64,000 bases of DNA from Ignavibacteria bacterium (GTDB taxonomy: Bacteria; Bacteroidota; Ignavibacteria; Tepidaquicellales; Tepidaquicellaceae). The DNA is taken from assembly GCA_016704345.1 (NCBI GenBank), contig JADJAH010000038.1:401785-465784 (forward strand). Reading direction: 5' to 3'. Of this stretch, positions 8,625 to 17,491 are shown in pieces (the stretch's first letter is position 1; every line of letters begins with the position of its first letter). The translations under genes were made by a program, and so were the position numbers. The notes beneath the pieces were generated by a model. That model made no database searches, had not been told where the DNA came from, and saw only the letters and a program-made list of their open reading frames with translations.

Positions 8625-10919
8625 TCAAAAAATTGCATTTATTCCGATCGTGGGCAAAGTTCCTATGCTTTCATTAGCTTCGATCTGTCCGGTGAATTTG
8701 TTCCATGTGTATCCGGAGATATTCTTTTTACCGTAAATGTTTTGGATATCAATATATGTTATGAGTGTCCATGAAGAAAAATTCCAGCGCTTATCTGCGC
8801 GCAGGTCAAGACTGTTGTACACAGGAAGAAATTCTGAGTTGTACTGACTCACAAGTTGTGTACCGTCAACCGGGTTAATTGGAGTGTATGGCCTTCCTCC
8901 AACAAGTCTGAACTTACCCGAGATCTCCCACTCCTTTCCAAGCCGGTAGCCACCGAGAATTGTGAAAATGTATCTGTTGTTAAAACTGCTATTTCGCTCC
9001 ACACCGTCCAGTGCCTTGTACTTTGCATCAAATAAGGAAAGATTGATAAGACCATAGTAATTTGTTGTCAATGCTTTCTGAATGTACAACTCAATACCTT
9101 GTGAATAGCCGGTTCCTTTTGAAATAAGCGGTTCAATTCCAAAGTCTTGTGATTGCTCAAAGTCTCCGCATGTATTTGCAAGAACAATGAATGGCCTAAT
9201 GGTACTTGCAGGGTAATCTGAATAGTCTTTGTAATATCCTTCAAGCGTAACTCTGAGATCACTCGCAAACAAATACTCTATACCCGCTACATAATGATCA
9301 GCTCTTATCTCATTGAGTTGCTTATTTTCAGGATATCCTGAAAGCCATATCATAGAAGGTGATTGATAATAGATGCCGTATCCTAAACTGAAGTTAAGTT
9401 TCGGCGTCGCATTGTAGATCAACGAAGCTCTTGGAGAGAAGTAATTCTTATTATCAATTGCTCCCAGATAATCATAACGGGCACCGAGGTTGATGCGGAA
9501 GTTGTTTAAGAAAACATGTGAGAGCTGTGCATAACCGAATGCCTTCTGCGTATTGATGTCTCTGTTGGAATTCAGTTCAGGAAGAATGTATCTTTGACCT
9601 GAGTTGTCATCAACAAAATATGTAGTATCAGTTTGTCTGTATAAGTCGGCATTTGAATTAACGAAAGTCATTCCCATACCTGTCTCAAGCTGTACGAGCC
9701 CGGACGGGTTTAAGATATATTCTGCTTTTAGTGTAGTGTTACCTTCTTTTGAGATGTTTGAGAAGATTTCAGTGAAAGTTGAATCCCTTCCCGAATAATC
9801 AAAATTTGAAAATGTCCTTCCAAGATTAAACTTCAGCACAGACTTTTTTGAAAGTATTGTCCTGAATTCATAAGTGTTGACGTATCCGTTCTGATTATTT
9901 TTTAGAACACTTTCATTATCTTGGCGGTCTTCTTCTTCATCATTGTTGAATGTAACTTTGTCCAAGTTACCCCACAGATTAACTGTCAGAGAATTCCTGT
10001 CGCTGAAATCATACGCACCTTTGAACTGTGCGGAAGTATATTCGGGGACAAACCCGAATCCCGCCGCGTTGAAAATCAGATCAAGATAACTTCGGTTGAC
10101 CGCGAACAGCCACGAGCCTTTTCTCTTGCTTCCGAAGGGACCTTCGAGTACGGCGCCGAGGCCTGTTGCACTTAGATTTATGTCGGCAAGAAAATCATCC
10201 CGGTTTCCGTCCCGCAGTCTTATATCCAGTACTGATGATAGCTTGTCTCCGTACTTCGCAGGAAAGGCGCCACTGATGAAATCAACTTCGTTGATGAAGT
10301 CTAATTCAAGTATGCTAACGGGACCGCCTGTCGAGCCCTGCGATCCGAAGTGATTGATGTTTGGTACAACAGCGTTATCCACAAGAAATAAATTCTCGGT
10401 CGGTGCTCCGCCCCTTACTATCAAGTCGTTTCTGCCACCGTTGACGAAGGATACCCCGGGAAGTGTTTGCAACACTCTGCCAACATCTTCAAATCCGCCG
10501 GGACTTCTTCTTATTTCTTCATATCGAAGTGACTTAATTGAGTTAACAACATCATTTGGCTTGACGAATCGGTTTTCTTCAACTGAGATCTCTTCCGTGC
10601 TTACTATGCTCATCTCAATCCGCAAATCAGTAGGTTCGCCTGACACAACTACAATATTATCTATCAGCAAAGTATTGTATCCAACAAGATTCAGTCTGAT
10701 TGAATATTCCCCAACTTCCACATCGGTGATACTGAAGAACCCGTCTGCTTTTGTCTTTGATCCCGCTATAATTGATTCATCATTTATTACAGCTACGGCA
10801 ACTTTGGCAATCGGCAAACCGGTTGCTTCGTCCGTGACTCTGCCGGTAATGTTGCTTGTTTGTTGAGAATAAGTGTTAGTGCAAGTTAATATGAACAAGA
10901 GTGCTATAACTATCTTCAT
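8625..10919 (-). CDS. TonB-dependent outer-membrane receptor
   Basis: Outer-membrane beta-barrel transporter of 764 residues. A Sec signal (MKIVIALLFILTCTNTYSQQ) is followed by a carboxypeptidase-regulatory-like Ig domain (TGRVTDEATGLPIAKVAVAV, residues ~25-105). The plug domain follows (~115-230) with LQTLPGVSFVNGGRNDLIVR and LFLVDNAVVPNINHFG. The rest is barrel, rich in alternating aromatic strands and ending in PTIGINAIF. This N-terminal layout is typical of Bacteroidota-type receptors. No SusD-like partner is adjacent, so it is not a classic SusCD glycan importer; the substrate is unknown. It stands alone, reading toward korA. Confidence 0.9.
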   Translation of the reverse strand: MKIVIALLFILTCTNTYSQQTSNITGRVTDEATGLPIAKVAVAVINDESIIAGSKTKADGFFSITDVEVGEYSIRLNLVGYNTLLIDNIVVVSGEPTDLRIEMSIVSTEEISVEENRFVKPNDVVNSIKSLRYEEIRRSPGGFEDVGRVLQTLPGVSFVNGGRNDLIVRGGAPTENLFLVDNAVVPNINHFGSQGSTGGPVSILELDFINEVDFISGAFPAKYGDKLSSVLDIRLRDGNRDDFLADINLSATGLGAVLEGPFGSKRKGSWLFAVNRSYLDLIFNAAGFGFVPEYTSAQFKGAYDFSDRNSLTVNLWGNLDKVTFNNDEEEDRQDNESVLKNNQNGYVNTYEFRTILSKKSVLKFNLGRTFSNFDYSGRDSTFTEIFSNISKEGNTTLKAEYILNPSGLVQLETGMGMTFVNSNADLYRQTDTTYFVDDNSGQRYILPELNSNRDINTQKAFGYAQLSHVFLNNFRINLGARYDYLGAIDNKNYFSPRASLIYNATPKLNFSLGYGIYYQSPSMIWLSGYPENKQLNEIRADHYVAGIEYLFASDLRVTLEGYYKDYSDYPASTIRPFIVLANTCGDFEQSQDFGIEPLISKGTGYSQGIELYIQKALTTNYYGLINLSLFDAKYKALDGVERNSSFNNRYIFTILGGYRLGKEWEISGKFRLVGGRPYTPINPVDGTQLVSQYNSEFLPVYNSLDLRADKRWNFSSWTLITYIDIQNIYGKKNISGYTWNKFTGQIEANESIGTLPTIGINAIF

Positions 10920-11002
10920 CGATTAATTGTGATTAATTGTTGCATAAAGAATGATTTGTAAGTAAGAAAAAGTTCCACGTTATTTAATATCTCTCACGGT
11001 TA

Positions 11003-14000
11003 TCAATATCCAAGATTTGGAGAAAGCCATTTCTCAACAATGTCAATAGATACTCCCTTTCTAGCAGCATAATCTTCCGCCTGATCTTTCGCGATCTTAC
11101 CTATTCCAAAGTATCGCGAGTCTTTATGAGCGAAGTAGAGTCCGCTAACTGCTGCCGCAGGATACATTGCAAGACTTTCCGTAAGTTTGATGCCGGTATT
11201 GTTTTCAGCATCTAACAAAGAGAACAGAGTTATCTTTTCCGTATGATCAGGGCAGGCAGGATATCCGGGGGCAGGTCTGATTCCGATATAACTTTCTTTG
11301 ATCAGATCATCATTTGTGAGTGACTCATTCTTAGAATAACCCCAAAGCTCTGTTCTGACTTTCTTATGCATAAGCTCGGCAAATGCTTCAGCAAGGCGGT
11401 CTGCCAATGATTGAAGCATTATTTTATTGTAATCATCGTTGTCTTTCTGGAATCTCTCAAGATGTTCTTCAATGCCGATGCCGGTTGTAACTGCAAATCC
11501 GCCAACATAATCATGAAGCCCTGTTTCCTTCGGAGCAACAAAATCAGACAGCGACATATACGAAACTCCCTTTGATCTTTCACGCTGCTGTCTGAGCATG
11601 TTGATTGTCTTGTGCGGAGACTTCCTTGAATCGTCGAGATAGATCTCAATATCATCGCCGTTAGAGTTAGCATTCCATATTCCGATTACACCGTTAGCCT
11701 TAAGCCACTTTTCTTCTATTATCTTTTTCAGCATTGCTTGTGCATCAATGAAAAGATTTCTTGCCTGTTCACCAACAATCGCGTCCTCCAAAATTTCAGG
11801 ATACTTTCCGGCAAGCTCCCACGTCCTGAAGAACGGAGTCCAGTCAATGTATTGAGATATCTCAAGCAATGAATAATCTTCGAATCTTTCCACTCCTATA
11901 AGAGAAGGTTTATAAATGTCTTCCTGCTTCCATTCAATTTTGAATTTGTTATTCTTAGCTTCTTCAATTGAAACAAACTTCACTTCTTCTTTGCTCTTAG
12001 CATGATGTTCACGCAAGCGATCGTACTCAATCTTGATTTCATTTGTGAACTTTAAATGATTGTCTCCAAGCAGATTGCCTACAACCGGAACAGATCTTGA
12101 TGCGTCAAGGACGTGAATAGTCTGACCGCTCTTGTAGTTCTGTTCGATCTTGACGGCAGTGTGAAGTTTTGAAGTTGTAGCACCCCCGATCAGAAGCGGT
12201 ATGCTGAATCCTTCACGTTCCATTTCTTTTGCGACATGAACCATCTCATCAAGTGATGGCGTGATCAGTCCGCTTAAGCCTATCACATTTACATTTTCTT
12301 TTCTTGCGGTTTCGAGGATCTTCTCGCTGGGAACCATCACACCAAGATCAACCACGTCATAATTGTTACAGCCAAGAACAACGCCGACAATATTCTTTCC
12401 GATATCGTGTACATCACCCTTAACAGTTGCCAGTAATATTTTTCCTTTTGGCTTTGCTCCCTCTTCCTTTTCAGCTTCTATGTATGGTAGAAGATAGGCA
12501 ACGGCCTTCTTCATGACACGTGCGCTCTTCACAACCTGCGGAAGGAACATCTTTCCTTCTCCGAACAGATCGCCGACAACATTCATTCCGTCCATCAGTG
12601 GGCCTTCAATAACGTGTATTGGCTTAGGGAAAAGCTTTCGTGCTTCCTCGGTATCTACTTCGATAAAATCAGTTATGCCTTTGACAAGCGAATGAGTCAG
12701 TCTCTCTTTCACTCCAAGCTTTCTCCACGCATCATCTTTGACAATTTCCTTCCCGTCGCCTTTGACTGTTTCGGCTAATTCAACAAGGCGCTCAGTTGCA
12801 TCTTGCCTTCTGTTAAGCAATACATCTTCTACCCTTAATAAAAGCTCCTTGTCTATCTCTTCGTAAACTTCAATCATTCCGGGATTTACAATGCCCATGT
12901 CCATGCCCGCATTTATTGCATGATAAAGAAACGCGGAGTGCATTGCTTCCCGCACTTTGTTGTTGCCTCTGAATGAGAATGAAATATTGCTCACTCCTCC
13001 GCTTACCTGAGCTCCGGGAAGATTCTGTTTTATCCACTTTGCAGCATTGATATAATCAACAGCATAGTTATTATGTTCATCAATTCCTGTTGCTACGGTA
13101 AGAATATTAGGATCAAAGATAATGTCGTGGGGGTCGAAGCCGACTTCTCTAGTAAGTATGTCATAAGCGCGTTTGCAGATCTCGATCTTCCTTTCTAAAC
13201 TGTCTGCCTGACCTTTCTCATCAAATGCCATTACAATCACAGCTGCTCCATACATCCTTACTTTATGAGCATATTCTTTAAACTTTTCCTCTCCTTCTTT
13301 CAGTGAAATGGAATTTACAACTGCTTTACCCTGAACGCATTTCAGACCTGCTTCAATGACTGACCATTTTGAAGAATCAATCATAATTGGAAGCCTTGCT
13401 ATATCAGGCTCGGATGCAATAAGATGAAGGAACCTTGTCATCGCCTCTTCAGAATCAAGCATGCCTTCATCCATATTTACATCAATCATCTGTGCTCCAC
13501 CTTCTACCTGATCACGCGCTATGGAGAGAGCTTCCTCAAACTTTCCGTCTTTTATCATCTTCTTGAACTTTGCCGAGCCGGTAACGTTCGTTCTCTCGCC
13601 AACATTAATAAAATTGCTTCCCTTAAAAACTGCCAACGGCTCGAGCCCGCTGTAATGCGGAAACTGCTCAACCTCTGCAGGAACCCTTGGACTGTATTTC
13701 TTTGCAACATCGGCAATGGCTTTTATATGTTCCGGTGTAGTGCCGCAACATCCGCCAACAATGTTAAGCAACCCTTCTCGCAAATATTCTTCTATCTGAG
13801 ATGCTGTAGATTGCGGTGTCTCATCATACTCTCCGAAAGCATTCGGCAGTCCGGCATTCGGGTGAGCACTAATAAGCAACTCCGTCTTTTCAGATATATC
13901 GGAAATGTGAGGACGAAGCTGCTTTGCTCCGAGAGCGCAGTTGAATCCTATGCTGAGCAAGTCCATGTGTGACATCGAGTAAAGAAAAGCTTCAACTGTT

Positions 14001-14665
14001 TGTCCCGAGAGAGTTCTTCCGCTTGCATCGGTTATAGTTCCTGACACCATTACAGGCACAACTTTTCCCGTATCATCAAACAGCTTCTGAATAGCAAACA
14101 ATGCAGCCTTTGCATTAAGGGTATCAAAAATTGTTTCAACAAGAAGTATGTCCGAACCGCCGTCTATCAATCCTCTTGCCTGTTCGTAATATGCATCGGC
14201 AAGCTGATCGAAAGATGTTGCCCTGAATCCGGGATCATTCACATCCGGAGAAAGAGATGCAGTTCGGTTTGTCGGCCCCATAGAACCCGCTACAAATCTG
14301 GGCTTTGACGGATCTTTCTTCGCAAATTCTTCTGCTACTTCTTTTGCGATCCTTGCAGACTGAAGATTCATTTCATAGACTATGTGTTCCAGCCGGTAAT
14401 CTGCCTGCGCAATGCTTGTGCTGCTGAATGTGTTGGTCTCGGCAATATCTGCACCCGCTTCAAAATATTTCGAATGTATTTCTTTTATAATGTCGGGTCG
14501 AGTCAGTGAAAGCAGATCATTATTGCCTTTCAGTGGATGCGGATGATCTTTGAATCTCTCTCCGCGGAAATCAGGTTCCTCAAGTTTGTATCTTTGTATC
14601 ATAGTCCCCATAGCTCCGTCGAGTATGAGGATTCTGTGTTTCAACAAGTTTCGTATGTTGTTCAT
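11003..14665 (-). CDS. metH: cobalamin-dependent methionine synthase
   Basis: Transfers methyl from methyltetrahydrofolate to homocysteine through methylcobalamin. With the start at ATG 14665 the protein is about 1220 residues, matching the family. Domains in order: homocysteine/Zn domain with the Zn Cys at C243 (GFNCALGA) and C306/C307 (GGCCGTTPEH); pterin-binding domain (~345-620, NVGERTNVTGS); cobalamin domain with DVHDIG base-off His motif and a GG(ATT) segment; activation/AdoMet domain (RPAPGYPACPDHTEK). An in-frame ATG at 14821 would add 52 residues translated from a palindromic repeat (SPSPSGRGIKGEG), so I reject it. A SAM-I riboswitch 1.4 kb upstream on the same strand is its likely ancestral control element. 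Confidence 0.96.
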   Translation of the reverse strand: MNNIRNLLKHRILILDGAMGTMIQRYKLEEPDFRGERFKDHPHPLKGNNDLLSLTRPDIIKEIHSKYFEAGADIAETNTFSSTSIAQADYRLEHIVYEMNLQSARIAKEVAEEFAKKDPSKPRFVAGSMGPTNRTASLSPDVNDPGFRATSFDQLADAYYEQARGLIDGGSDILLVETIFDTLNAKAALFAIQKLFDDTGKVVPVMVSGTITDASGRTLSGQTVEAFLYSMSHMDLLSIGFNCALGAKQLRPHISDISEKTELLISAHPNAGLPNAFGEYDETPQSTASQIEEYLREGLLNIVGGCCGTTPEHIKAIADVAKKYSPRVPAEVEQFPHYSGLEPLAVFKGSNFINVGERTNVTGSAKFKKMIKDGKFEEALSIARDQVEGGAQMIDVNMDEGMLDSEEAMTRFLHLIASEPDIARLPIMIDSSKWSVIEAGLKCVQGKAVVNSISLKEGEEKFKEYAHKVRMYGAAVIVMAFDEKGQADSLERKIEICKRAYDILTREVGFDPHDIIFDPNILTVATGIDEHNNYAVDYINAAKWIKQNLPGAQVSGGVSNISFSFRGNNKVREAMHSAFLYHAINAGMDMGIVNPGMIEVYEEIDKELLLRVEDVLLNRRQDATERLVELAETVKGDGKEIVKDDAWRKLGVKERLTHSLVKGITDFIEVDTEEARKLFPKPIHVIEGPLMDGMNVVGDLFGEGKMFLPQVVKSARVMKKAVAYLLPYIEAEKEEGAKPKGKILLATVKGDVHDIGKNIVGVVLGCNNYDVVDLGVMVPSEKILETARKENVNVIGLSGLITPSLDEMVHVAKEMEREGFSIPLLIGGATTSKLHTAVKIEQNYKSGQTIHVLDASRSVPVVGNLLGDNHLKFTNEIKIEYDRLREHHAKSKEEVKFVSIEEAKNNKFKIEWKQEDIYKPSLIGVERFEDYSLLEISQYIDWTPFFRTWELAGKYPEILEDAIVGEQARNLFIDAQAMLKKIIEEKWLKANGVIGIWNANSNGDDIEIYLDDSRKSPHKTINMLRQQRERSKGVSYMSLSDFVAPKETGLHDYVGGFAVTTGIGIEEHLERFQKDNDDYNKIMLQSLADRLAEAFAELMHKKVRTELWGYSKNESLTNDDLIKESYIGIRPAPGYPACPDHTEKITLFSLLDAENNTGIKLTESLAMYPAAAVSGLYFAHKDSRYFGIGKIAKDQAEDYAARKGVSIDIVEKWLSPNLGY

Positions 14666-14711
14666 TTGTGTTGTTATAATCTTTTTTGTTTTATCAACCT
14701 TCGGTAATGGT

Positions 14712-14782
14712 GCAATTGATTTCAGTCGGCTTTTCTTTACACCCTCACCCTTAATCCCTCTCCCTGAGGGAGAGGGAGATTG
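14712..14782 (+). repeat. GC-rich palindromic repeat, copy 1
   Basis: About 70 bp starting GCAATTGATTTCAGTCGG, continuing through CTTTACACCCTCACCC and ending in the palindrome CCCTCTCCCTGAGGGAGAGGG (shown in parts: CCCTCTCCC / GGGAGAGGG). It is nearly identical to the copy at 15753-15824 and shares its first half with 15630-15713. It overlaps the spurious upstream extension of metH. Confidence 0.9.
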
Positions 14783-14887
14783 CAAAAGATTTTCCAGGTC
14801 CAAACCCTTCCAATACTCCATACCAGCTGCCTATTCGTGAGTGAGAGGGAATCTGGCAATGTAATTATAATTCCAAACACCTCTTAG

Positions 14888-15052
14888 TCATACCCCTCTC
14901 CCTCAGGGAGAGAGCTGGGGTGAGGGTGAAATTTAGATCAACCCAACTCTTCTTCTCACCCTCCTTAAATCCTTTCCTCAGAGGGAGATAACTGCCCGCA
15001 GTCAGCTAATCTATTGAAGTCTCTGCAGGCGGGAGATGGGGTGAAGGTGAAA
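14888..15052 (-). repeat. inverted and decayed palindromic repeats
   Basis: 14892-14933 carries the same palindrome core in opposite orientation (CTCTCCCTCAGGGAGAG followed by CTGGGGTGAGGGTGAA). A second, degenerate unit follows at ~14955-15052 (TTTCCTCAGAGGGAGATA ... GGCGGGAGATGGGGTGAAG). Together with copies 1-3 these surround the DUF559 gene on both sides. Confidence 0.75.
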
Positions 15053-15107
15053 AATATCAAAGCAATTGTTGTTGAATTTCCTTACTGCTTTTTATGTTCT
15101 TGATTCT

Positions 15108-15473
15108 TCAATTCACTAAAGCATCATTCGATTGTTCTGCAATTATTCCTTTCAAGATTTTAATTACTTTCTCTTGATCTTTCAAAACATCATCATCTCT
15201 AATCCTTACTACTCGTAATTCTCGGTTACTCAAATTATCATCTCTTGAAACATCTCTTTCCTGATTCTCTTTAGTGAAGTGCACAGGGCCGTCAACTTCA
15301 ATTACAAGTTTGCATTCATGGCAATAAAAGTCAACAAAGGACCCGTCGATTGGATGCTGCCTTCTGAATTTCTTACCATCGAGCTTTCTGTTTCGCAACA
15401 ACCCCCATAAAATTTTTTCTGCGCGTGTTTGGTTTCTTCTTAACTCTCTTGCTCTTTCAGTACGATTCTTCAT
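15108..15473 (-). CDS. DUF559 / Vsr-like endonuclease-domain protein
   Basis: A 121-residue protein with the DUF559 pattern: an Arg-rich start (RARELRRNQTRAEKILWGLL), RRQHPIDGSFVDFYC, then KLVIEVDGPVHF. These give a PD-(D/E)xK-like D...ExD core, followed by RVVRIRDDDVLKD. DUF559 is related to very-short-patch-repair and restriction endonuclease folds; its cellular role is not established. The gene is framed on both sides by copies of a GC-rich palindromic repeat and sits between a SAM-I riboswitch and metH. An association of DUF559 genes with such repeats fits a REP/RAYT-like mobile unit (inference). Start ATG at 15473. Confidence 0.88.
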   Translation of the reverse strand: MKNRTERARELRRNQTRAEKILWGLLRNRKLDGKKFRRQHPIDGSFVDFYCHECKLVIEVDGPVHFTKENQERDVSRDDNLSNRELRVVRIRDDDVLKDQEKVIKILKGIIAEQSNDALVN

Positions 15474-15629
15474 TTTTCAATCAGTTCAAATTTACGGAAC
15501 AAACTAGTTGAAAACATCAAATACCTCAAATAGAAAGTATCAGATTTGTGAAACGACTTTAAAGAACTTGAGCTCAGCCGGCATTTCGACTCAGTCTCAA
15601 CTTTAACTCCCCTCCATCTGGGGTAGGTC

Positions 15630-15713
15630 GCAATTGATTTCAGCCTGCTTTTTCTTTACACCCTCACGGGGGGAGGGGTGGCAAAGTGGTTATCCCTCCC
15701 TGAGGGAGAGGGG
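15630..15713 (+). repeat. GC-rich palindromic repeat, copy 2 (variant)
   Basis: It begins GCAATTGATTTCAGCCTG and continues CTTTTTCTTTACACCCTC like copies 1 and 3. It then diverges (CACGGGGGGAGGGGTGGC) and ends with TCCCTCCCTGAGGGAGAGGG. It carries about 20 bases of inserted sequence between the two conserved halves. Confidence 0.85.
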
Positions 15714-15752
15714 ATGCAAATGTATAATTTACCTGCCCCGGGGGGGGAAGGC

Positions 15753-15824
15753 GCAATTTTTTTCAGCCTGCTTTTTCTTTACACCCTCACCCTTAATCCC
15801 TCTCCCTGAGGGAGAGGGAGATTG
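15753..15824 (+). repeat. GC-rich palindromic repeat, copy 3
   Basis: Nearly identical to copy 1 (14712-14782) across the whole ~70 bp, including CTTTACACCCTCACCC, TTAATCCCTCTCCCTGAG and GGAGAGGGAGATTG. Same orientation as copies 1 and 2; it lies between the DUF559 gene and the SAM-I attenuator. Confidence 0.9.
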
Positions 15825-15967
15825 AACAAAGTATTTTAGATTAATATACACTTCAAAGCCTCTCTCACTTGTGGAGAAGGAGAATGAAAATGATTTTTTG
15901 TAGATTCAAATCCTTCAAACTAATCCACTAATTCTCTTGTATAATGGGCTAGGGTAATAGTTTAAAG

Positions 15968-16005
15968 CAAAAAAAAAATCCCTTCACATAAGCCGGAAGA
16001 GATTT
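15968..16005 (-). terminator. attenuator terminator of the SAM-I riboswitch
   Basis: On the minus strand AAATCTCTTC pairs with GAAGGGATTT (10 bp, one G.U) across a 10-base loop and is followed by a run of about eight or more T. The riboswitch 3' flank contains GGAAGAGAT at about 16050-16060. This is the exact complement of the terminator's ATCTCTTCC, giving a ready antiterminator. That mutual exclusion is the standard logic of a transcriptional SAM-off switch. Confidence 0.85.
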
Positions 16006-16061
16006 AATATTCTTGTTTGAAAAAGCCGCTGCAATATTTAATCTTCCAACTCATCTCTTCC

Positions 16062-16161
16062 CTGATTTCTCAGAGATAGGAATTAGCACCTTTCCATTGT
16101 ATTAAGGACGGTTGCCAAGGTATCACAGGGCCTAATCCCTCCACCTTTCTCCATAAGTCAG
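16062..16161 (-). ncRNA. SAM-I (S-box) riboswitch aptamer
   Basis: Minus-strand sequence shows the S-box core: GGTGGAGGGATTAGGCCC, then TGATACCTTGGCAACC and AAAGGTGCTAATTCC. These match the conserved SAM-I elements (GGAGGGA, GGCCC, GGCAACC, GGTGCTAATTCC). The outer ends (CTGA at 16161, TCAG at 16062) can close P1. It is followed by an attenuator hairpin and preceded at the right distance by a promoter. SAM-I controls methionine/SAM genes; the first such gene downstream is metH, but a repeat/DUF559 block now lies between. Recognised by eye; a covariance search would settle the boundaries. Confidence 0.93.
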
Positions 16162-16183
16162 AACTTGTAAGAACATTTGAGTG

Positions 16184-16214
16184 CAAATATACACTCAATG
16201 ATCTGCAAATACAA
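16184..16214 (-). promoter_or_regulatory. Bacteroidota-type promoter of the riboswitch transcript
   Basis: On the minus strand, TTG (16214-16212), 20 bases, then TATATTTG (16191-16184). This matches the -33 TTG / -7 TAnnTTTG consensus of Bacteroidota sigma factor exactly, with normal spacing. Transcription would begin a few bases before 16177, just upstream of the riboswitch P1 stem. Confidence 0.7.
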
Positions 16215-16293
16215 TTTGAATTATCTGTCACTTTTTTCCGGAAGAATGACGAACATCGAAACTTCTCTGAGAAATCCAATACGATATAACACG

Positions 16294-17358
16294 CTAATTA
16301 TCATCAAGGAGTCTTCTTGCGATTTCTCCAAAATCATCCTTCTCATCAAATCCATAATCATGGCCGTCGAGAGATCTTCCGAGCGTTTCAAACGACCAAA
16401 GTAATGCGCCGCAAACACCCGATTCAAAATGATTTGTCAGTTCGACCTCCACTATCTTTTTTCTAAGGTCCCTGTATTTTTTCTTTATTCCAATCTCTCC
16501 TATATACACGGGTTTCTCCAATGACTTGGCTATCTGCAAATTCAACTTGTTATAGTAACGCCAGACACTTCTTAGCGAGAAAGGGAAATCAAACGTCCTT
16601 CCAAAATTTCGAACAAGTGTTTCGTCAATTACATCCGGCAAAGCGCTTATGATTGTGTCCAGTTTGTTGGTTACAATGGACTTTCTGCTTCTTGACTTCA
16701 ATCTGAAATACAGATCCGCTCTTTCAAGCAATGAAGAACTGAAGCTGTAATCATGCATTGAAACTGCATCCAATGTTTTAATTGAGTACAGCCTTTTAAA
16801 ATTAGAACAACTGAAACGAGATAACTCGCTACCGAATCTGTCTCCGATCCCGCCAATAGTGCCGATTGATACTGCGTGCAATGGATCGATCTGCTTTATC
16901 TTTTCTGAAACGTTACTTGCAAAGTCAAGAATGATTTCAAACTGTGACGTCATTGGTTCATTGATTATTTCCCATAAAAGAATCTCCGGACTTTCAGCCA
17001 AGGCGCCGACTAAAGTCTCATAGTGCTTTGTATAATTTCCTTTATACTTATCCCGAAACCATTCATCATTAACTCTGTAGCCCTGAAGAAATTCATTCAT
17101 ATCTGCGAAGACCGGGATCAATCTGATGTTAAGCTCGGAGGCAATTCTGCAAATACTCGAAATGTTATTCAACGGCATTGTAACAAAAGCCCAGAACCTC
17201 ACGGCATTGAATCCCTGATCTGCTGCACTCTGAAGCATTTTGTGCATTGTTACTTCATCAACATAAGCGAGCTCATACATATTGACTCCTACAAAACGGA
17301 ACGGTTTTCCGTCAAGCATGAATTTGCTGCCAGAAGCTGTTACTATCTTTTTACTCAT
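16294..17358 (-). CDS. GH5-like glycoside hydrolase
   Basis: Predicted beta-glycanase or glycosidase of 354 residues with a (beta/alpha)8 barrel and retaining mechanism. The acid/base is E134 in LLWEIINEP and the nucleophile is E288 in PVYIGEIG. The N-terminal FMLDGKPFRFVGVNMYEL and FNAVRFWAF segments and the C-terminal SLDGHDYGFD are typical of GH5 mannanase/cellulase-like enzymes. No signal peptide is evident, so it may act in the cytoplasm or use another export route. It sits between the SAM-I promoter and a divergent GNAT gene, close to a polysaccharide operon. The substrate is not predictable; the GH clan A call is solid. Confidence 0.85.
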   Translation of the reverse strand: MSKKIVTASGSKFMLDGKPFRFVGVNMYELAYVDEVTMHKMLQSAADQGFNAVRFWAFVTMPLNNISSICRIASELNIRLIPVFADMNEFLQGYRVNDEWFRDKYKGNYTKHYETLVGALAESPEILLWEIINEPMTSQFEIILDFASNVSEKIKQIDPLHAVSIGTIGGIGDRFGSELSRFSCSNFKRLYSIKTLDAVSMHDYSFSSSLLERADLYFRLKSRSRKSIVTNKLDTIISALPDVIDETLVRNFGRTFDFPFSLRSVWRYYNKLNLQIAKSLEKPVYIGEIGIKKKYRDLRKKIVEVELTNHFESGVCGALLWSFETLGRSLDGHDYGFDEKDDFGEIARRLLDDN

Positions 17359-17491
17359 TGGTTATCAACCTAACTATTGCGGAATACTATTTCAATTTAA
17401 GACAGATTCACAATGCGGATAAAGTACATAGAAAATTGAAGAACTGATCCGGATATTATTGCAAATTCTTGGAAATTAAAATCTGTAACAA

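Noticed and set aside
14821..14823. ATG at 14821 as the metH start
   Set aside because: The extension is repeat-derived and absent from the family; ATG 14665 gives the normal N-terminus.
14712..15824. CRISPR array
   Set aside because: The repeats are few, unevenly spaced, palindromic and partly inverted, with no regular spacers and no cas genes nearby.
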